A stretch of DNA of 22,373 nucleotides from positions 1 to 22,373 of the forward strand of contig JANWHF010000155.1 of the NCBI GenBank assembly GCA_025450555.1, written 5' to 3'. Below are positions 1 to 6,428 of the stretch, piece by piece. Under the pieces are notes generated by a model. It saw only the letters and a program-made list of their open reading frames with translations. It searched no databases and was not told the origin of the DNA. This stretch comes from Tepidisphaeraceae bacterium (lineage in GTDB: Bacteria > Planctomycetota > Phycisphaerae > Tepidisphaerales > Tepidisphaeraceae). A program made the position numbers and the translations under genes. The first letter of the stretch is position 1, and each line of letters begins with the position of its first letter.

Positions 1-1030
1 CGCCGATTTTCATGGCCATTTTTTCCGAAAGCTGCGGGTAATAGATGGTGCTCAAGACATCGTAGATCGGTGCGATTCGGGTGTCGCCCGCTGCGCGATA
101 GAGGAGTGAAAAGTTCTTTCCGTGGGCGTCATGATTGCCGGTCAGGAAGTTGAAAATGACCGAATCGAGCAGGGCCTGCAGATCGATCACTGGAGCCGAG
201 GACGCATCGCGCACCAGATCGAAGCACTGCTTGAGAGAAGGGCCGCCTTCGGCTTGATATTTGTATTCCGGAACGATTCCAAGCGCCTGACAAAAGTCTT
301 CCTGATGCAGCCGCTTCAAGACTGCCTGGCCATCGGGGGCTTGCGCCACGATGCGGTCATACCGCTCAACGAGCAGGTAGTCGATGCTCCCGGCTTTGCC
401 AGTTTCCACGTTGGCCACATTGAGGCCGATTGAACGAGCGAGCTTCATGCAAAACGCTTCGTTGAATACGGACCCTGCAAAGCGGTCAATAGCCGGTTTG
501 AGAATATGCGTACTTGGCGCTCCCCGACGCGGGATGGAAATCTCTTTCCCTGAAACACGCACGGCAATCTTATTTTGCGCGCCTGCCAATGAAAGGCGAA
601 TGCCGGCCCTGCCGGCCAAAAGTGGCCGCTGCGGTAGCGCCTGAAGCGTGTCGGCCAGTGTCCTTTCGGTGAGGTCTTCATAATCGCCCGCGTCGCTGGG
701 AAGTTGCTGGCCTGCTGGGATAAACGTCACCGCACCCGCGCATTCGCCGCCGATTTGCTCGAGCATCGAAAAATCATTTCTCGCGCTAATTCCAAGATTG
801 CGAGCGATGACGGTGCGCATGTCTTCTTCAGGCAGAACGCCGGCAAAGAACGCCCGGCAATCGTTTTGAACAAAGTGCATCTTGGAGAGCGGCAAGGAGC
901 GCGACAGGGCGACGGCCGAGGGAGCTTCCCGCCAGCTATCGGCGTAGTCAAACGTCATCTGCCCGTGCTGATCCTGAAAGAGATGGCCCGCCAACTGCCG
1001 ATGGAGATAAACGTCCAGTTTACGCTTCAT
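1..1030 (-). CDS. hipA: HipA-type serine/threonine kinase toxin (3' end cut by window edge)
   Basis: Toxin kinase of a type II HipBA toxin-antitoxin pair; E. coli HipA phosphorylates a glutamyl-tRNA synthetase and induces persistence. I translated 343 codons from ATG at 1030 to the window edge without a stop. The N-terminal couple domain (about residues 1-110) is followed by the kinase core: the P-loop LSLAGAQNK has Ser147 at the position of the autophosphorylated Ser150 of E. coli HipA, Lys178 lies in STHILKP, the catalytic loop GNHDAHGKNF has Asp301, and the metal-binding Asp324 is in YDVL. All key residues are present, so it should be active as far as visible; roughly the last 90 residues are missing. 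It overlaps hipB by 11 bp, so the two genes are translationally coupled. The exact substrate cannot be read from sequence. Confidence 0.95.
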   Translation of the reverse strand, partial: MKRKLDVYLHRQLAGHLFQDQHGQMTFDYADSWREAPSAVALSRSLPLSKMHFVQNDCRAFFAGVLPEEDMRTVIARNLGISARNDFSMLEQIGGECAGAVTFIPAGQQLPSDAGDYEDLTERTLADTLQALPQRPLLAGRAGIRLSLAGAQNKIAVRVSGKEISIPRRGAPSTHILKPAIDRFAGSVFNEAFCMKLARSIGLNVANVETGKAGSIDYLLVERYDRIVAQAPDGQAVLKRLHQEDFCQALGIVPEYKYQAEGGPSLKQCFDLVRDASSAPVIDLQALLDSVIFNFLTGNHDAHGKNFSLLYRAAGDTRIAPIYDVLSTIYYPQLSEKMAMKIG

Positions 1031-1271
1031 GTCGATCCGCCTTTTGGGTTGTTCGGCGGCCGGCGGTCGGTGCCTCAAGGTCGATCGTAATCCCGAGTGT
1101 CTGCAGAATGGTGAGGACCTTGCCAAGCTGACAAGTCGGCTTGCCCCGTTCCAACTCTATGATGAAGCGCAACCCGGTTCCGGATGTCAGTGCCAATGCT
1201 TTTTGCGTAACCCCCAGATTCTTGCGGGTGCGTCTGATGAATGCGCCGATCTGTTGAGGGGTATATTTCAC
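1020..1271 (-). CDS. hipB: HipB-type XRE-family antitoxin
   Basis: Antitoxin and autorepressor that should bind HipA and the operon's own operators. The 83-aa product is nearly all one helix-turn-helix domain of the Cro/CI (XRE) type: QIGAFIRRTRKNLGVTQKAL, then a recognition-helix region around SGTGLRFIIELERGK and the typical end VLTILQTLGI. Length and order (antitoxin first, 11-bp overlap with hipA) match the family. The start is GTG at 1271, with AAGGG about 6-10 bases upstream as a weak ribosome-binding site; no ATG fits better. Two palindromes directly upstream are the likely binding sites. Symbol assigned from gene order and partner, not from a close match to E. coli HipB. Confidence 0.9.
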   Translation of the reverse strand: MKYTPQQIGAFIRRTRKNLGVTQKALALTSGTGLRFIIELERGKPTCQLGKVLTILQTLGITIDLEAPTAGRRTTQKADRHEA

Positions 1272-1286
1272 GGGTCGCCCTTAATG

Positions 1287-1300
1287 TTACCGATCGGTAA
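1287..1300. promoter_or_regulatory. Perfect palindrome TTACCGATCGGTAA, putative HipB operator 1
   Basis: A perfect 14-bp palindrome lying over the predicted transcription start of hipBA and touching the -10 box. It shares core CCGATCGG and flanks (TGTT..., ...AATA) with a second palindrome 49 bp away. Binding here would block initiation. Confidence 0.65.
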
Positions 1301-1328
1301 TAATACTGGCTTACTGTTGCGAATCCAA
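1300..1328 (-). promoter_or_regulatory. Predicted sigma70-type promoter of hipBA
   Basis: Read on the minus strand: TTGGAT (1328-1323), 17 bases, TATTAT (1305-1300). The predicted transcription start falls near 1293, in the middle of the downstream palindrome. Prediction from consensus only. Confidence 0.6.
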
Positions 1329-1335
1329 CAAATTG

Positions 1336-1349
1336 TTCCCGATCGGGAA
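1336..1349. promoter_or_regulatory. Perfect palindrome TTCCCGATCGGGAA, putative HipB operator 2
   Basis: A second perfect 14-bp palindrome, seven bases upstream of the predicted -35 box. It differs from operator 1 by one symmetrical base pair (A:T to C:G). Centre-to-centre distance is 49 bp, about 4.7 helical turns, which would suit cooperative binding of two HipB dimers around the promoter. Confidence 0.6.
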
Positions 1350-1361
1350 TATTTCGACCCG

Positions 1362-1510
1362 TTATGCATTTAGTGACCGCGGGAAGACGCTGTTGCCGTT
1401 CGCGATAAACGTGTCGGAGGGATGATCGAATGTATCACCGTCCACCTTCTTTTCGAGCTCGACGGCGTGAATCCATGAATCGCCAAAATCGTATTCGTAT
1501 AAAATCCACC
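1362..1510 (-). pseudogene. Remnant of a plasmid pRiA4b ORF-3-like protein
   Basis: Minus-strand translation of about 1508-1430 gives ILYEYDFGDSWIHAVELEK, the most conserved stretch of the pRiA4b ORF-3 family (normally about 180 aa or more, often found on plasmids and mobile elements). Nothing recognisable of the family remains on either side: upstream the frame runs under the 3' end of the sialidase gene, and downstream it loses similarity and stops at 1362. No start codon or ribosome-binding site can be assigned. I read it as a decayed fragment left by a past insertion or deletion between hipBA and the sialidase. The alternative, a chance match, is unlikely given the length of the motif. 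Confidence 0.6.
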
Positions 1511-1513
1511 GCG

Positions 1514-2689
1514 CTACTTCGGCCGTTTTTCGAGATGGTCCTTGCCGCTGGTCAGCCAATCGAGAGTGAAGCGGGCGAAGAGGATTTTGCCGGTTCCTTG
1601 CGCCTCGTAGAGGCAGCCGATGACGCCGTCGGGCAGCGCTGTCAGGCAGGAATAGGCGAAGCCGCCGCTCGACAGCACCCGCTTGACCGGCCATGTTTTG
1701 CCTGCATCGTAGCTCAGGAAAACGGCGCCGTTTTCGCGCCGGGTGCTTTGCGGGCCGGAATACAGGATGCGGCTCCTGGATCCGTCAGCCGGATCGGTGT
1801 ATTGGAAGATGGAGCCCATGCAACTTGGGTCAGCCTGTTCCGGTACGTCCTGAATCTTCGACCAGGTGGCTCCGCCGTCCGCGCTCACACAGGTTTTCCG
1901 CAGAGGTTTTCCGCCCCACCGCCGAACGTTAAACCGGATCGATCCGTCGCCCAGCTCCACGAATTGCGCCTCGTTGACGGTGCTGATTTTCCCGCCCTTG
2001 CCGTCGTCGATCAGATTGCCCGGAGCGTCCTCGCCCATCGCCCAGGTCTTGCCCCCGTCATCGCTGTAGGCGGCGTAGATGTTCCAAAGACCGAAAGGCC
2101 CATCGTTGAAGGGAAAGAGTATGCGGCCCGCGTGTTTGCCGTGACGAAGCTGGATGCCGATTCCCGGTCCGCTGGTAACGGTCGTCGCGCTTGGGCGTTT
2201 GACCTGCGTCGTGATTTCGCGCGGCCGGGACCAGGTTGCGCCGTCGTCGTCGCTGGTGATGAGCCAGGCGCGCACAACCTGGTTGCCGACATATCCCCCA
2301 TGGAGATCGCGGCTTCGCTCAGTGAGGCCGGCGGGATAGGACTGATACATCAGCAGCAGCCGACCGGTCCCTCGTTCGACGACGACGCACGGATTGTTCA
2401 GCGAATTTAGCCCGTCGTCGGCGAGGATCGCGAGCCTGCCCCACGTCTTTCCGCCGTCGCTGCTGCGCTTTTGGACGATTTTGTTGCTGGCCTGGTCCGC
2501 GTTCGCGGCGCGGCCCTCGGCAAACGCCAGCAGCATACCGCTCTTCGACGCCACGACCGCCGGGATGCGGATCGACTTGAAGCCGTCCGCGTTGGGCACG
2601 AAGACATTTGCAAACTCCGGTTCGCCGGCAGCGACAACCGCCACCTGGATTAAAAGTGCCAGCAAAAAACCAATCCGAGCGGCAGACAT
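1514..2689 (-). CDS. Secreted exo-alpha-sialidase-like protein (GH33 / BNR-repeat beta-propeller)
   Basis: Probable exported glycosidase that removes terminal sialic or related nonulosonic acids from glycans. The start at 2689 (MSAARIGFLL) is chosen because GAGGAGG lies six bases upstream; an upstream TTG would place that site inside the gene. Residues 1-22 form a signal peptide. In the 391-aa product the IRIP motif carries Arg41, and five Asp-boxes (S-x-D-x-G-x-T-W type) lie near residues 76, 146, 209, 269 and 326, as in a six-bladed propeller. Glu240 (NEAQF), Arg256 (NVRRW), an Arg near 317, Tyr346 (FAYSCL) and Glu362 (CLYE) fit the Arg triad, activating Glu and nucleophilic Tyr of the family. 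Asp65 (ADQASN) may be the acid/base, less surely. It stands alone, with no sialic acid uptake genes nearby, so the true substrate is open. Confidence 0.88.
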   Translation of the reverse strand: MSAARIGFLLALLIQVAVVAAGEPEFANVFVPNADGFKSIRIPAVVASKSGMLLAFAEGRAANADQASNKIVQKRSSDGGKTWGRLAILADDGLNSLNNPCVVVERGTGRLLLMYQSYPAGLTERSRDLHGGYVGNQVVRAWLITSDDDGATWSRPREITTQVKRPSATTVTSGPGIGIQLRHGKHAGRILFPFNDGPFGLWNIYAAYSDDGGKTWAMGEDAPGNLIDDGKGGKISTVNEAQFVELGDGSIRFNVRRWGGKPLRKTCVSADGGATWSKIQDVPEQADPSCMGSIFQYTDPADGSRSRILYSGPQSTRRENGAVFLSYDAGKTWPVKRVLSSGGFAYSCLTALPDGVIGCLYEAQGTGKILFARFTLDWLTSGKDHLEKRPK

Positions 2690-3133
2690 GAGTCCTCCTC
2701 TCGAAGGCAATTTAAGGCATCGTGGGTAATCGCTCCAGCGTCAGCTGGCGGCCAATGACGAATTGCCGTTATGCCCCCGGGCTCAGACCCTGCCAGCCAC
2801 GCCCGCAATGCTGCATCTCGCGCATAGTGGACGGTTAGGAGCTGGCAAACCTCCAAATTGCATAAAGCTCGCAATACCCGTGATGCTCCGATGGATTCAG
2901 TAGGCGCAACGCTCAGCTCTCGTCTCACCTCATCACGCGACTCCAGACGATCCTGCTTCCGCAGCGACCATCATCTGGATATGCGGTTCCGGATCTCCGA
3001 GCCGAGTTGCGGATTCCCGGAATTCCACACTTTTTCATGCACTGACAGCACTGAAACGTTATGATTTCCAGCCACGGACAAGCATTGTTGGTTAAGGTAA
3101 CACGTCATTCGGATCATTCGGGAGGAGCATCGC
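2690..3133. other. Intergenic region between divergent sialidase and DUF1963 genes
   Basis: About 440 bp with no convincing gene. It should hold both divergent promoters. A TATGAT at 3060-3065 is a possible -10 box for the rightward gene, but no good -35 box accompanies it. A 14-base imperfect hairpin (CCAGC/GCTGG) is near 2733-2746. Short reading frames here have no ribosome-binding sites and no family resemblance. I see no riboswitch or RNA gene. Confidence 0.5.
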
Positions 3134-4162
3134 ATGACCTCAAGCAATCCCGGCTCACAATCGCTGAATCCTGCGCTTCGGTCCAGCTTTCTTAAGGCGG
3201 TGGATGAGTCGGGGTTAACGAATCACAGCGAGCTTCTGCTGGATAACGCGCGTGAATGCGTTCACTTTTTTTACAATAAGCCGAAGGAGGAATTGCCGCC
3301 GGGGGCGAGCAAGGTGGGCGGGGAGCCGGACTTGCCCGATTCGGTGGAGTGGCCGGCGGGAGAAGACGAGGAAGGTCGGCCTGCCGGGAAGGCGGAGTTT
3401 CTGGCGCAGTTCAATTTGGCCGAGGTTCCTGACGGGCATGGGCTGGCGCTTCCGGAGAGTGGACACTTGTGGGTTTTCGTGCGCGCTACGCAAATGACGC
3501 GCACGACGGCGGCCATCTTCTACCACGACGCTGGCCAAAGGCTGCAGCCACGAGCGAAGCCCAAATCGGACTACGTGCCAAAGTATGGCTGGCGGGAGCT
3601 GGGCACAGCGGCCCTCACCTTCGCGCCAAGCGTCGCCCTGCCGCTTTCGAGCTGGGCGTTTGAACGATTGTGCAAGAAACATGGACTCGACAAGGGTCTG
3701 ATGAAACTCCAGCAGAAGCTGACGCCAGGCATGGACAACTACGGCCCCAGGGACGGCATCGACGGCCAGATCGGCGGATTTTCGTTTCAGTGCGAGTTCG
3801 ATCTTCCTCGCGAATATGCGATCACGGAACTCGGTCACCCCGAGTTCGTGTGGGACGATGTGTTTGTGCCGGACGAAGATCTCGAGGCTTCGACCGATGG
3901 CGGGCTCACGTTCCTGGAAGGGCCCGAGTCTTATCGCCAGGAGATGCAGGAGCACCTTCCCGGCGTGCGGTGGATTCAGGAAAACAACAAAAGGATCCGG
4001 GCAGCGGCCGATGCGCTCCAACTGCTTTTCATGTTCCGGCCCAATGGCCGGATCGGTCTGGAATTCGGCGACGGAATGTACCTCGATTTTCTGATGCACC
4101 GCGACGCGCTTCAGCGGCTCGATTTTTCCAAAGTATATTGCGCGCTCCCGATGCTGCTGTGA
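3134..4162 (+). CDS. DUF1963 (YwqG-like) family protein
   Basis: Cytoplasmic protein of unknown function, 342 aa, with no signal peptide or membrane segment. The family signature is clear: SKVGGEPDLPDSVEWP near residues 59-74, followed by AEFLAQFNLAEVP and a long C-terminal beta-rich half containing IGGFSFQCEFDLP (about residues 212-224), the place where family members usually read GG.P...Q. B. subtilis YwqG is the best-known relative, without an assigned biochemical role; members often sit beside toxin or immunity genes, but that is context and not proof. The start ATG has GGGAGGAG seven bases upstream. It is followed 57 bp later by another protein of unknown function on the same strand, so the two may be co-transcribed. 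Confidence 0.8.
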   Translation: MTSSNPGSQSLNPALRSSFLKAVDESGLTNHSELLLDNARECVHFFYNKPKEELPPGASKVGGEPDLPDSVEWPAGEDEEGRPAGKAEFLAQFNLAEVPDGHGLALPESGHLWVFVRATQMTRTTAAIFYHDAGQRLQPRAKPKSDYVPKYGWRELGTAALTFAPSVALPLSSWAFERLCKKHGLDKGLMKLQQKLTPGMDNYGPRDGIDGQIGGFSFQCEFDLPREYAITELGHPEFVWDDVFVPDEDLEASTDGGLTFLEGPESYRQEMQEHLPGVRWIQENNKRIRAAADALQLLFMFRPNGRIGLEFGDGMYLDFLMHRDALQRLDFSKVYCALPMLL

Positions 4163-4219
4163 CGCATGCTACTCGACCGAACAAGCTCTTTCAGCGATGA
4201 AACGCGCGGAGACTGGAAC

Positions 4220-4900
4220 ATGTCCAAATCACGACGGACTAAACAGACGACAAAGACCAAGCAGAAGTTGGCGGCGGCAGCCGTCAACAATGATCCGATG
4301 CCGGATACGCAAACGGTGAAAGTGGGAAAGCACTTATTGAAGATCGAGCCCGGCGACTGTTTCGACTGGAATGTGAAGCTGAAGCTCCCGTCGCTGGCGA
4401 AGCTATTCATAAGGCCGAAATACAAGGAACGGAGCTTCGGTGAGAAAGCACCCCCCCGTCGCGGCTTCCTGGATGAGGTGGGCGGGTATGGCTCCGCTCC
4501 AACGCCAGCCGCGAAGCGCGCCCTTTCCTACCTGTCAGAGAACGAGGCGGCGGTTTGCGACAGGGTGCTTCGCGCCGCCGCCGACTATTCCAACGAGCTG
4601 CGCGCGACCGGCGGCTGGTCAAACTTCGATGACCCACCCGGCATCGAGGCCGTGATGCCCCTTGGGATGACGCCGGACCAGGCCGCCGAGCGAATCTGGA
4701 TCGCTCGCGTCGCCGTGACAACCAAGGAAAGGGACGGCATGGCCTACCTCGAGGTCCAGGGCGAATGTGCCTGGGATCCTGATCATGGCTTCGAGGTGGT
4801 GCTCCACGGCGATCGCCTGGTCGGCGTGTTCCAACAGGGAACCGGCTGGGTCGATCGGCGCCCGCGCAAGCCGAAAGGGAAAAAGCGGGCAAAGCGATAG
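4220..4900 (+). CDS. Uncharacterised protein, DUF6985-like
   Basis: 226-aa soluble protein of unknown function. The start at 4220 is preferred because GGAG lies eight bases upstream; an earlier in-frame ATG at 4166 has none. The first 25 residues are rich in Lys, Thr and Arg and likely disordered; the C-terminus ends in a Lys/Arg tail (about the last 15 residues). Between them, PAAKRALSYLSENEAAVCDRV followed by WIARVAVTTKE and the end CAWDPDHGFEVVLHGDRLVG resembles DUF6985-type domains, in which a W-x-x-E/D-H-G-hydrophobic stretch near the C-terminus is typical. I make that assignment from memory of the pattern and hold it loosely. It follows the DUF1963 gene by 57 bp; proteins of both kinds recur in immunity-type loci, but no toxin is visible here. 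Confidence 0.75.
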   Translation: MSKSRRTKQTTKTKQKLAAAAVNNDPMPDTQTVKVGKHLLKIEPGDCFDWNVKLKLPSLAKLFIRPKYKERSFGEKAPPRRGFLDEVGGYGSAPTPAAKRALSYLSENEAAVCDRVLRAAADYSNELRATGGWSNFDDPPGIEAVMPLGMTPDQAAERIWIARVAVTTKERDGMAYLEVQGECAWDPDHGFEVVLHGDRLVGVFQQGTGWVDRRPRKPKGKKRAKR

Positions 4901-4962
4901 CGGCAGTCGCATCATTTTCTTGTCTCCAAGGTGAAGCTGCATTTTCCCACGGGGAAATCTGC

Positions 4963-4991
4963 TTGACTTTATGTAACCGGTCGGTTACATA
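4963..4991 (+). promoter_or_regulatory. Predicted promoter of the ArsR-type regulator gene
   Basis: TTGACT (4963-4968), 17 bases, TACATA (4986-4991). An alternative -10 is TACTAT (4990-4995), but its spacing is long. Either choice puts the transcription start within about 1-6 bases of the ATG at 5004, so the mRNA would be leaderless or nearly so. The whole spacer is occupied by the first operator palindrome. Confidence 0.55.
4970..4991. promoter_or_regulatory. Operator palindrome 1 of the ArsR-type regulator
   Basis: Two perfect 10-bp arms, TATGTAACCG and CGGTTACATA, separated by GT. It contains the core GTAAC-N6-GTTAC and lies between the -35 and -10 boxes, where a bound dimer would exclude RNA polymerase. 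Confidence 0.75.
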
Positions 4992-4995
4992 CTAT

Positions 4996-5011
4996 GTAAC
5001 AAAATGGTTAC
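4996..5011. promoter_or_regulatory. Operator palindrome 2, spanning the start codon
   Basis: A second GTAAC-N6-GTTAC with the same half-sites and the same gap as operator 1, centred 23 bp downstream (about two helical turns). The right half-site lies inside the first codons, so the coding sequence itself carries operator bases. Confidence 0.65.
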
Positions 5012-5345
5012 GGTTAAACGAAAAGATGAAGCTGCCGTGTTCAGAGCGATTGCCGACCCGACCCGCCGGGAGATTCTCGGGCTGCTCCGTCATGGCAGCC
5101 GACCGGTGGGCGATATCGCTTCCAATTTCCGGACCAGCAGGCCAGCAATCTCCCGGCACCTCCGCCTGCTGCGCTCGGCGGGGCTGGTGACCACGCGCAA
5201 GCAAGGCACCGTGCGAATGTGCCAGCTCAATCCGAGGCCGCTGCGAACGGTCAAAGACTGGCTGCACGATTACGAAATCCTCTGGGACCAAGCTTTGAAC
5301 AACCTCAAGAAGTTCGTCGAGGAAAATCCATACGCTTCGGATTGA
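5004..5345 (+). CDS. ArsR/SmtB-family winged-helix repressor
   Basis: DNA-binding repressor, 113 aa, made of one winged-helix domain: AVFRAIADPTRREILGLL (residues 11-28) is the family's first-helix signature, PVGDIASNFRTSRPAISRHL the helix-turn-helix, and AGLVTTRKQGTVRMCQL the wing. There is no ELCVCDL-type metal site and only one Cys, so it belongs with the non-metal group of the family, many of which sit beside SRPBCC/AHSA1 genes; none is present here. Start ATG 5004 is the only one in frame ahead of the domain, and it has no ribosome-binding site, consistent with the almost leaderless transcript predicted. Two matching dyads over promoter and start codon imply autorepression. The gene 66 bp downstream (trmO) is the only obvious co-regulated candidate. 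Confidence 0.9.
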   Translation: MVTVKRKDEAAVFRAIADPTRREILGLLRHGSRPVGDIASNFRTSRPAISRHLRLLRSAGLVTTRKQGTVRMCQLNPRPLRTVKDWLHDYEILWDQALNNLKKFVEENPYASD

Positions 5346-5411
5346 TTCTGGCGCAACGCCTCAGCCTGTGTGTTGAGTCGGCAATTTCCTAAGAACACAC
5401 CGGCTAAGATA

Positions 5412-5834
5412 ATGTCGATGGCAGACAACCAATTCACGCTTCGCCCCATCGGATTTGTGCGATCCGAACTTCGCAATCGACACGATGCGCCGCGCCAAGG
5501 CTCGGACGGCGCACCCAATGCCTGGATCGAAATCGATCCGTCGCTTTTGCAAGCGATTCAGGGAGTTGCCAAGAATGATCAGATTATTCTGATCACCTAC
5601 CTGCACGAGTCGCACCGCGATGTGCTGAAGGTTCATCCGCGTGGCGACAAAAACAATCCGCTGCGCGGCGTCTTTGCCACGCGGTCACCCGACCGGCCCA
5701 ATCCGCTGGGACTTCATCGAGTTAAAGTTCTGGAGATCGATGGTTGCCGACTGCACGTCGGGCCGCTCGAGGCCATCGACGGCACGCCGATTATCGATAT
5801 CAAGCCGGTGCTCGCGGAGTCGAGGGATTGGTAG
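5412..5834 (+). CDS. trmO: TrmO-family tRNA (N6-threonylcarbamoyladenosine-37) methyltransferase
   Basis: SAM-dependent enzyme that methylates t6A37 of tRNA-Thr to m6t6A (E. coli TrmO/TsaA/YaeB). The 140-aa product is the beta-barrel TsaA domain alone: RPIGFVRSELRNRHDAPRQ at the N-terminus, IILITYLHESHRD, then the signature GVFATRSPDRPNPLGLHRV and finally IDGTPIIDIKP. E. coli TrmO (235 aa) has an extra C-terminal domain that is absent; short single-domain forms exist in archaea and many bacteria. Start 5412 (ATG, with AUG again at 5418) is chosen because the upstream GTG at 5370 gives an extension not seen in the family; the ribosome-binding site is weak. It lies 66 bp after the ArsR-type gene and converges with the HD-domain gene 18 bp away. 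Some TsaA-domain proteins may act on other substrates. Confidence 0.82.
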   Translation: MSMADNQFTLRPIGFVRSELRNRHDAPRQGSDGAPNAWIEIDPSLLQAIQGVAKNDQIILITYLHESHRDVLKVHPRGDKNNPLRGVFATRSPDRPNPLGLHRVKVLEIDGCRLHVGPLEAIDGTPIIDIKPVLAESRDW

Positions 5835-5852
5835 AGGTCAAACAGGCCAAAC

Positions 5853-6347
5853 TTATTCCGCGTCTTTCATGACCCGCCGATAGTCCTGCTCGCTCATCTG
5901 GTCGGTCAGAAACTTGAACGACGCCGCATAACGGATGACTCGTTTACGATCTTTGTTCTTCTCTGGCCGAAATGTCACGTGACGAAGGTCGGCATTGTCC
6001 ATCAGATCGGCAATTTTCACCGCTCGCGCCAGCCGATCGGGCTTAAGCTGGATGACGTAATCGGAGTAGCTCGTATCGTCATCGTGCGTCAGCAGGCGCA
6101 CCGCCTGTACCACTTCCTTGGGCATTCCGGCTTCTTTCAGATCGTCGGCCTTCAAATCGGTGCGTTCCAGCGTGTCGTGCAGAATGGCCACGCATCGCAA
6201 CTGCTCATCCTGATGAGCGTCGTCCGATTGTGACACTTTCAGCATCACGCGCATCGGATGAATGATGTACGGCTCTCCGGGAGGATCCTCTGAATCACGA
6301 TGGGCGCGAACGGCCAGATCGATGGCTTTCTGAAGCAGGTTTGGCAT
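5853..6347 (-). CDS. Small HD-domain phosphohydrolase, RelA/SpoT-hydrolase (Mesh1)-like
   Basis: Likely a stand-alone hydrolase related to the (p)ppGpp-hydrolysing domain of RelA/SpoT. The 164-aa product has the metal ligands of the fold: His30 (IIHPMRV), His57-Asp58 (AILHDTLER) and Asp114 (KIADLMDN), with AIDLAVRAHRD as the first helix. Size agrees with small alarmone hydrolases (about 180 aa). The motif HDxxED of ppGpp hydrolases reads HDTLER here: Glu61 is kept, but the second acidic residue is Arg62, so alarmone hydrolysis is not assured. Start ATG 6347 has TTGGAA just upstream; an upstream TTG would overlap the divergent gene's leader. The divergent glycosidase-like gene starts 81 bp away, and trmO converges from the other side. 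Confidence 0.8.
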   Translation of the reverse strand: MPNLLQKAIDLAVRAHRDSEDPPGEPYIIHPMRVMLKVSQSDDAHQDEQLRCVAILHDTLERTDLKADDLKEAGMPKEVVQAVRLLTHDDDTSYSDYVIQLKPDRLARAVKIADLMDNADLRHVTFRPEKNKDRKRVIRYAASFKFLTDQMSEQDYRRVMKDAE

Positions 6348-6428
6348 GGTTCCAATATCGCTTTGACCGCGGGCGGGAGACAACGCCAAATCCAAAAACG
6401 CCTCCGCCCTCTGCGCGGTAATGGCTGC

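Noticed and set aside
1430..2410. 326-codon plus-strand open frame opposite the sialidase gene
   Set aside because: It is antisense to a gene with clear family motifs, has no ribosome-binding site and shows no recognisable domain. GC-rich codon bias explains it.
3215..4099. 294-codon minus-strand open frame opposite the DUF1963 gene
   Set aside because: It is a shadow of a supported gene, with no start signal and no family resemblance.
4943..4957. Hairpin TTTCCC-ACG-GGGAAA after the DUF6985-like gene
   Set aside because: The stem is only six pairs and there is no T-run, so I do not call it a terminator; it may be incidental to the nearby promoter region.
1287..5011. Similarity between the hip palindromes and the ArsR-type operators
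   Set aside because: Both contain TTAC/GTAA-like halves around CCG, but the half-site order differs (TTACCG...CGGTAA versus GTAAC...GTTAC), so a shared regulator is not supported.
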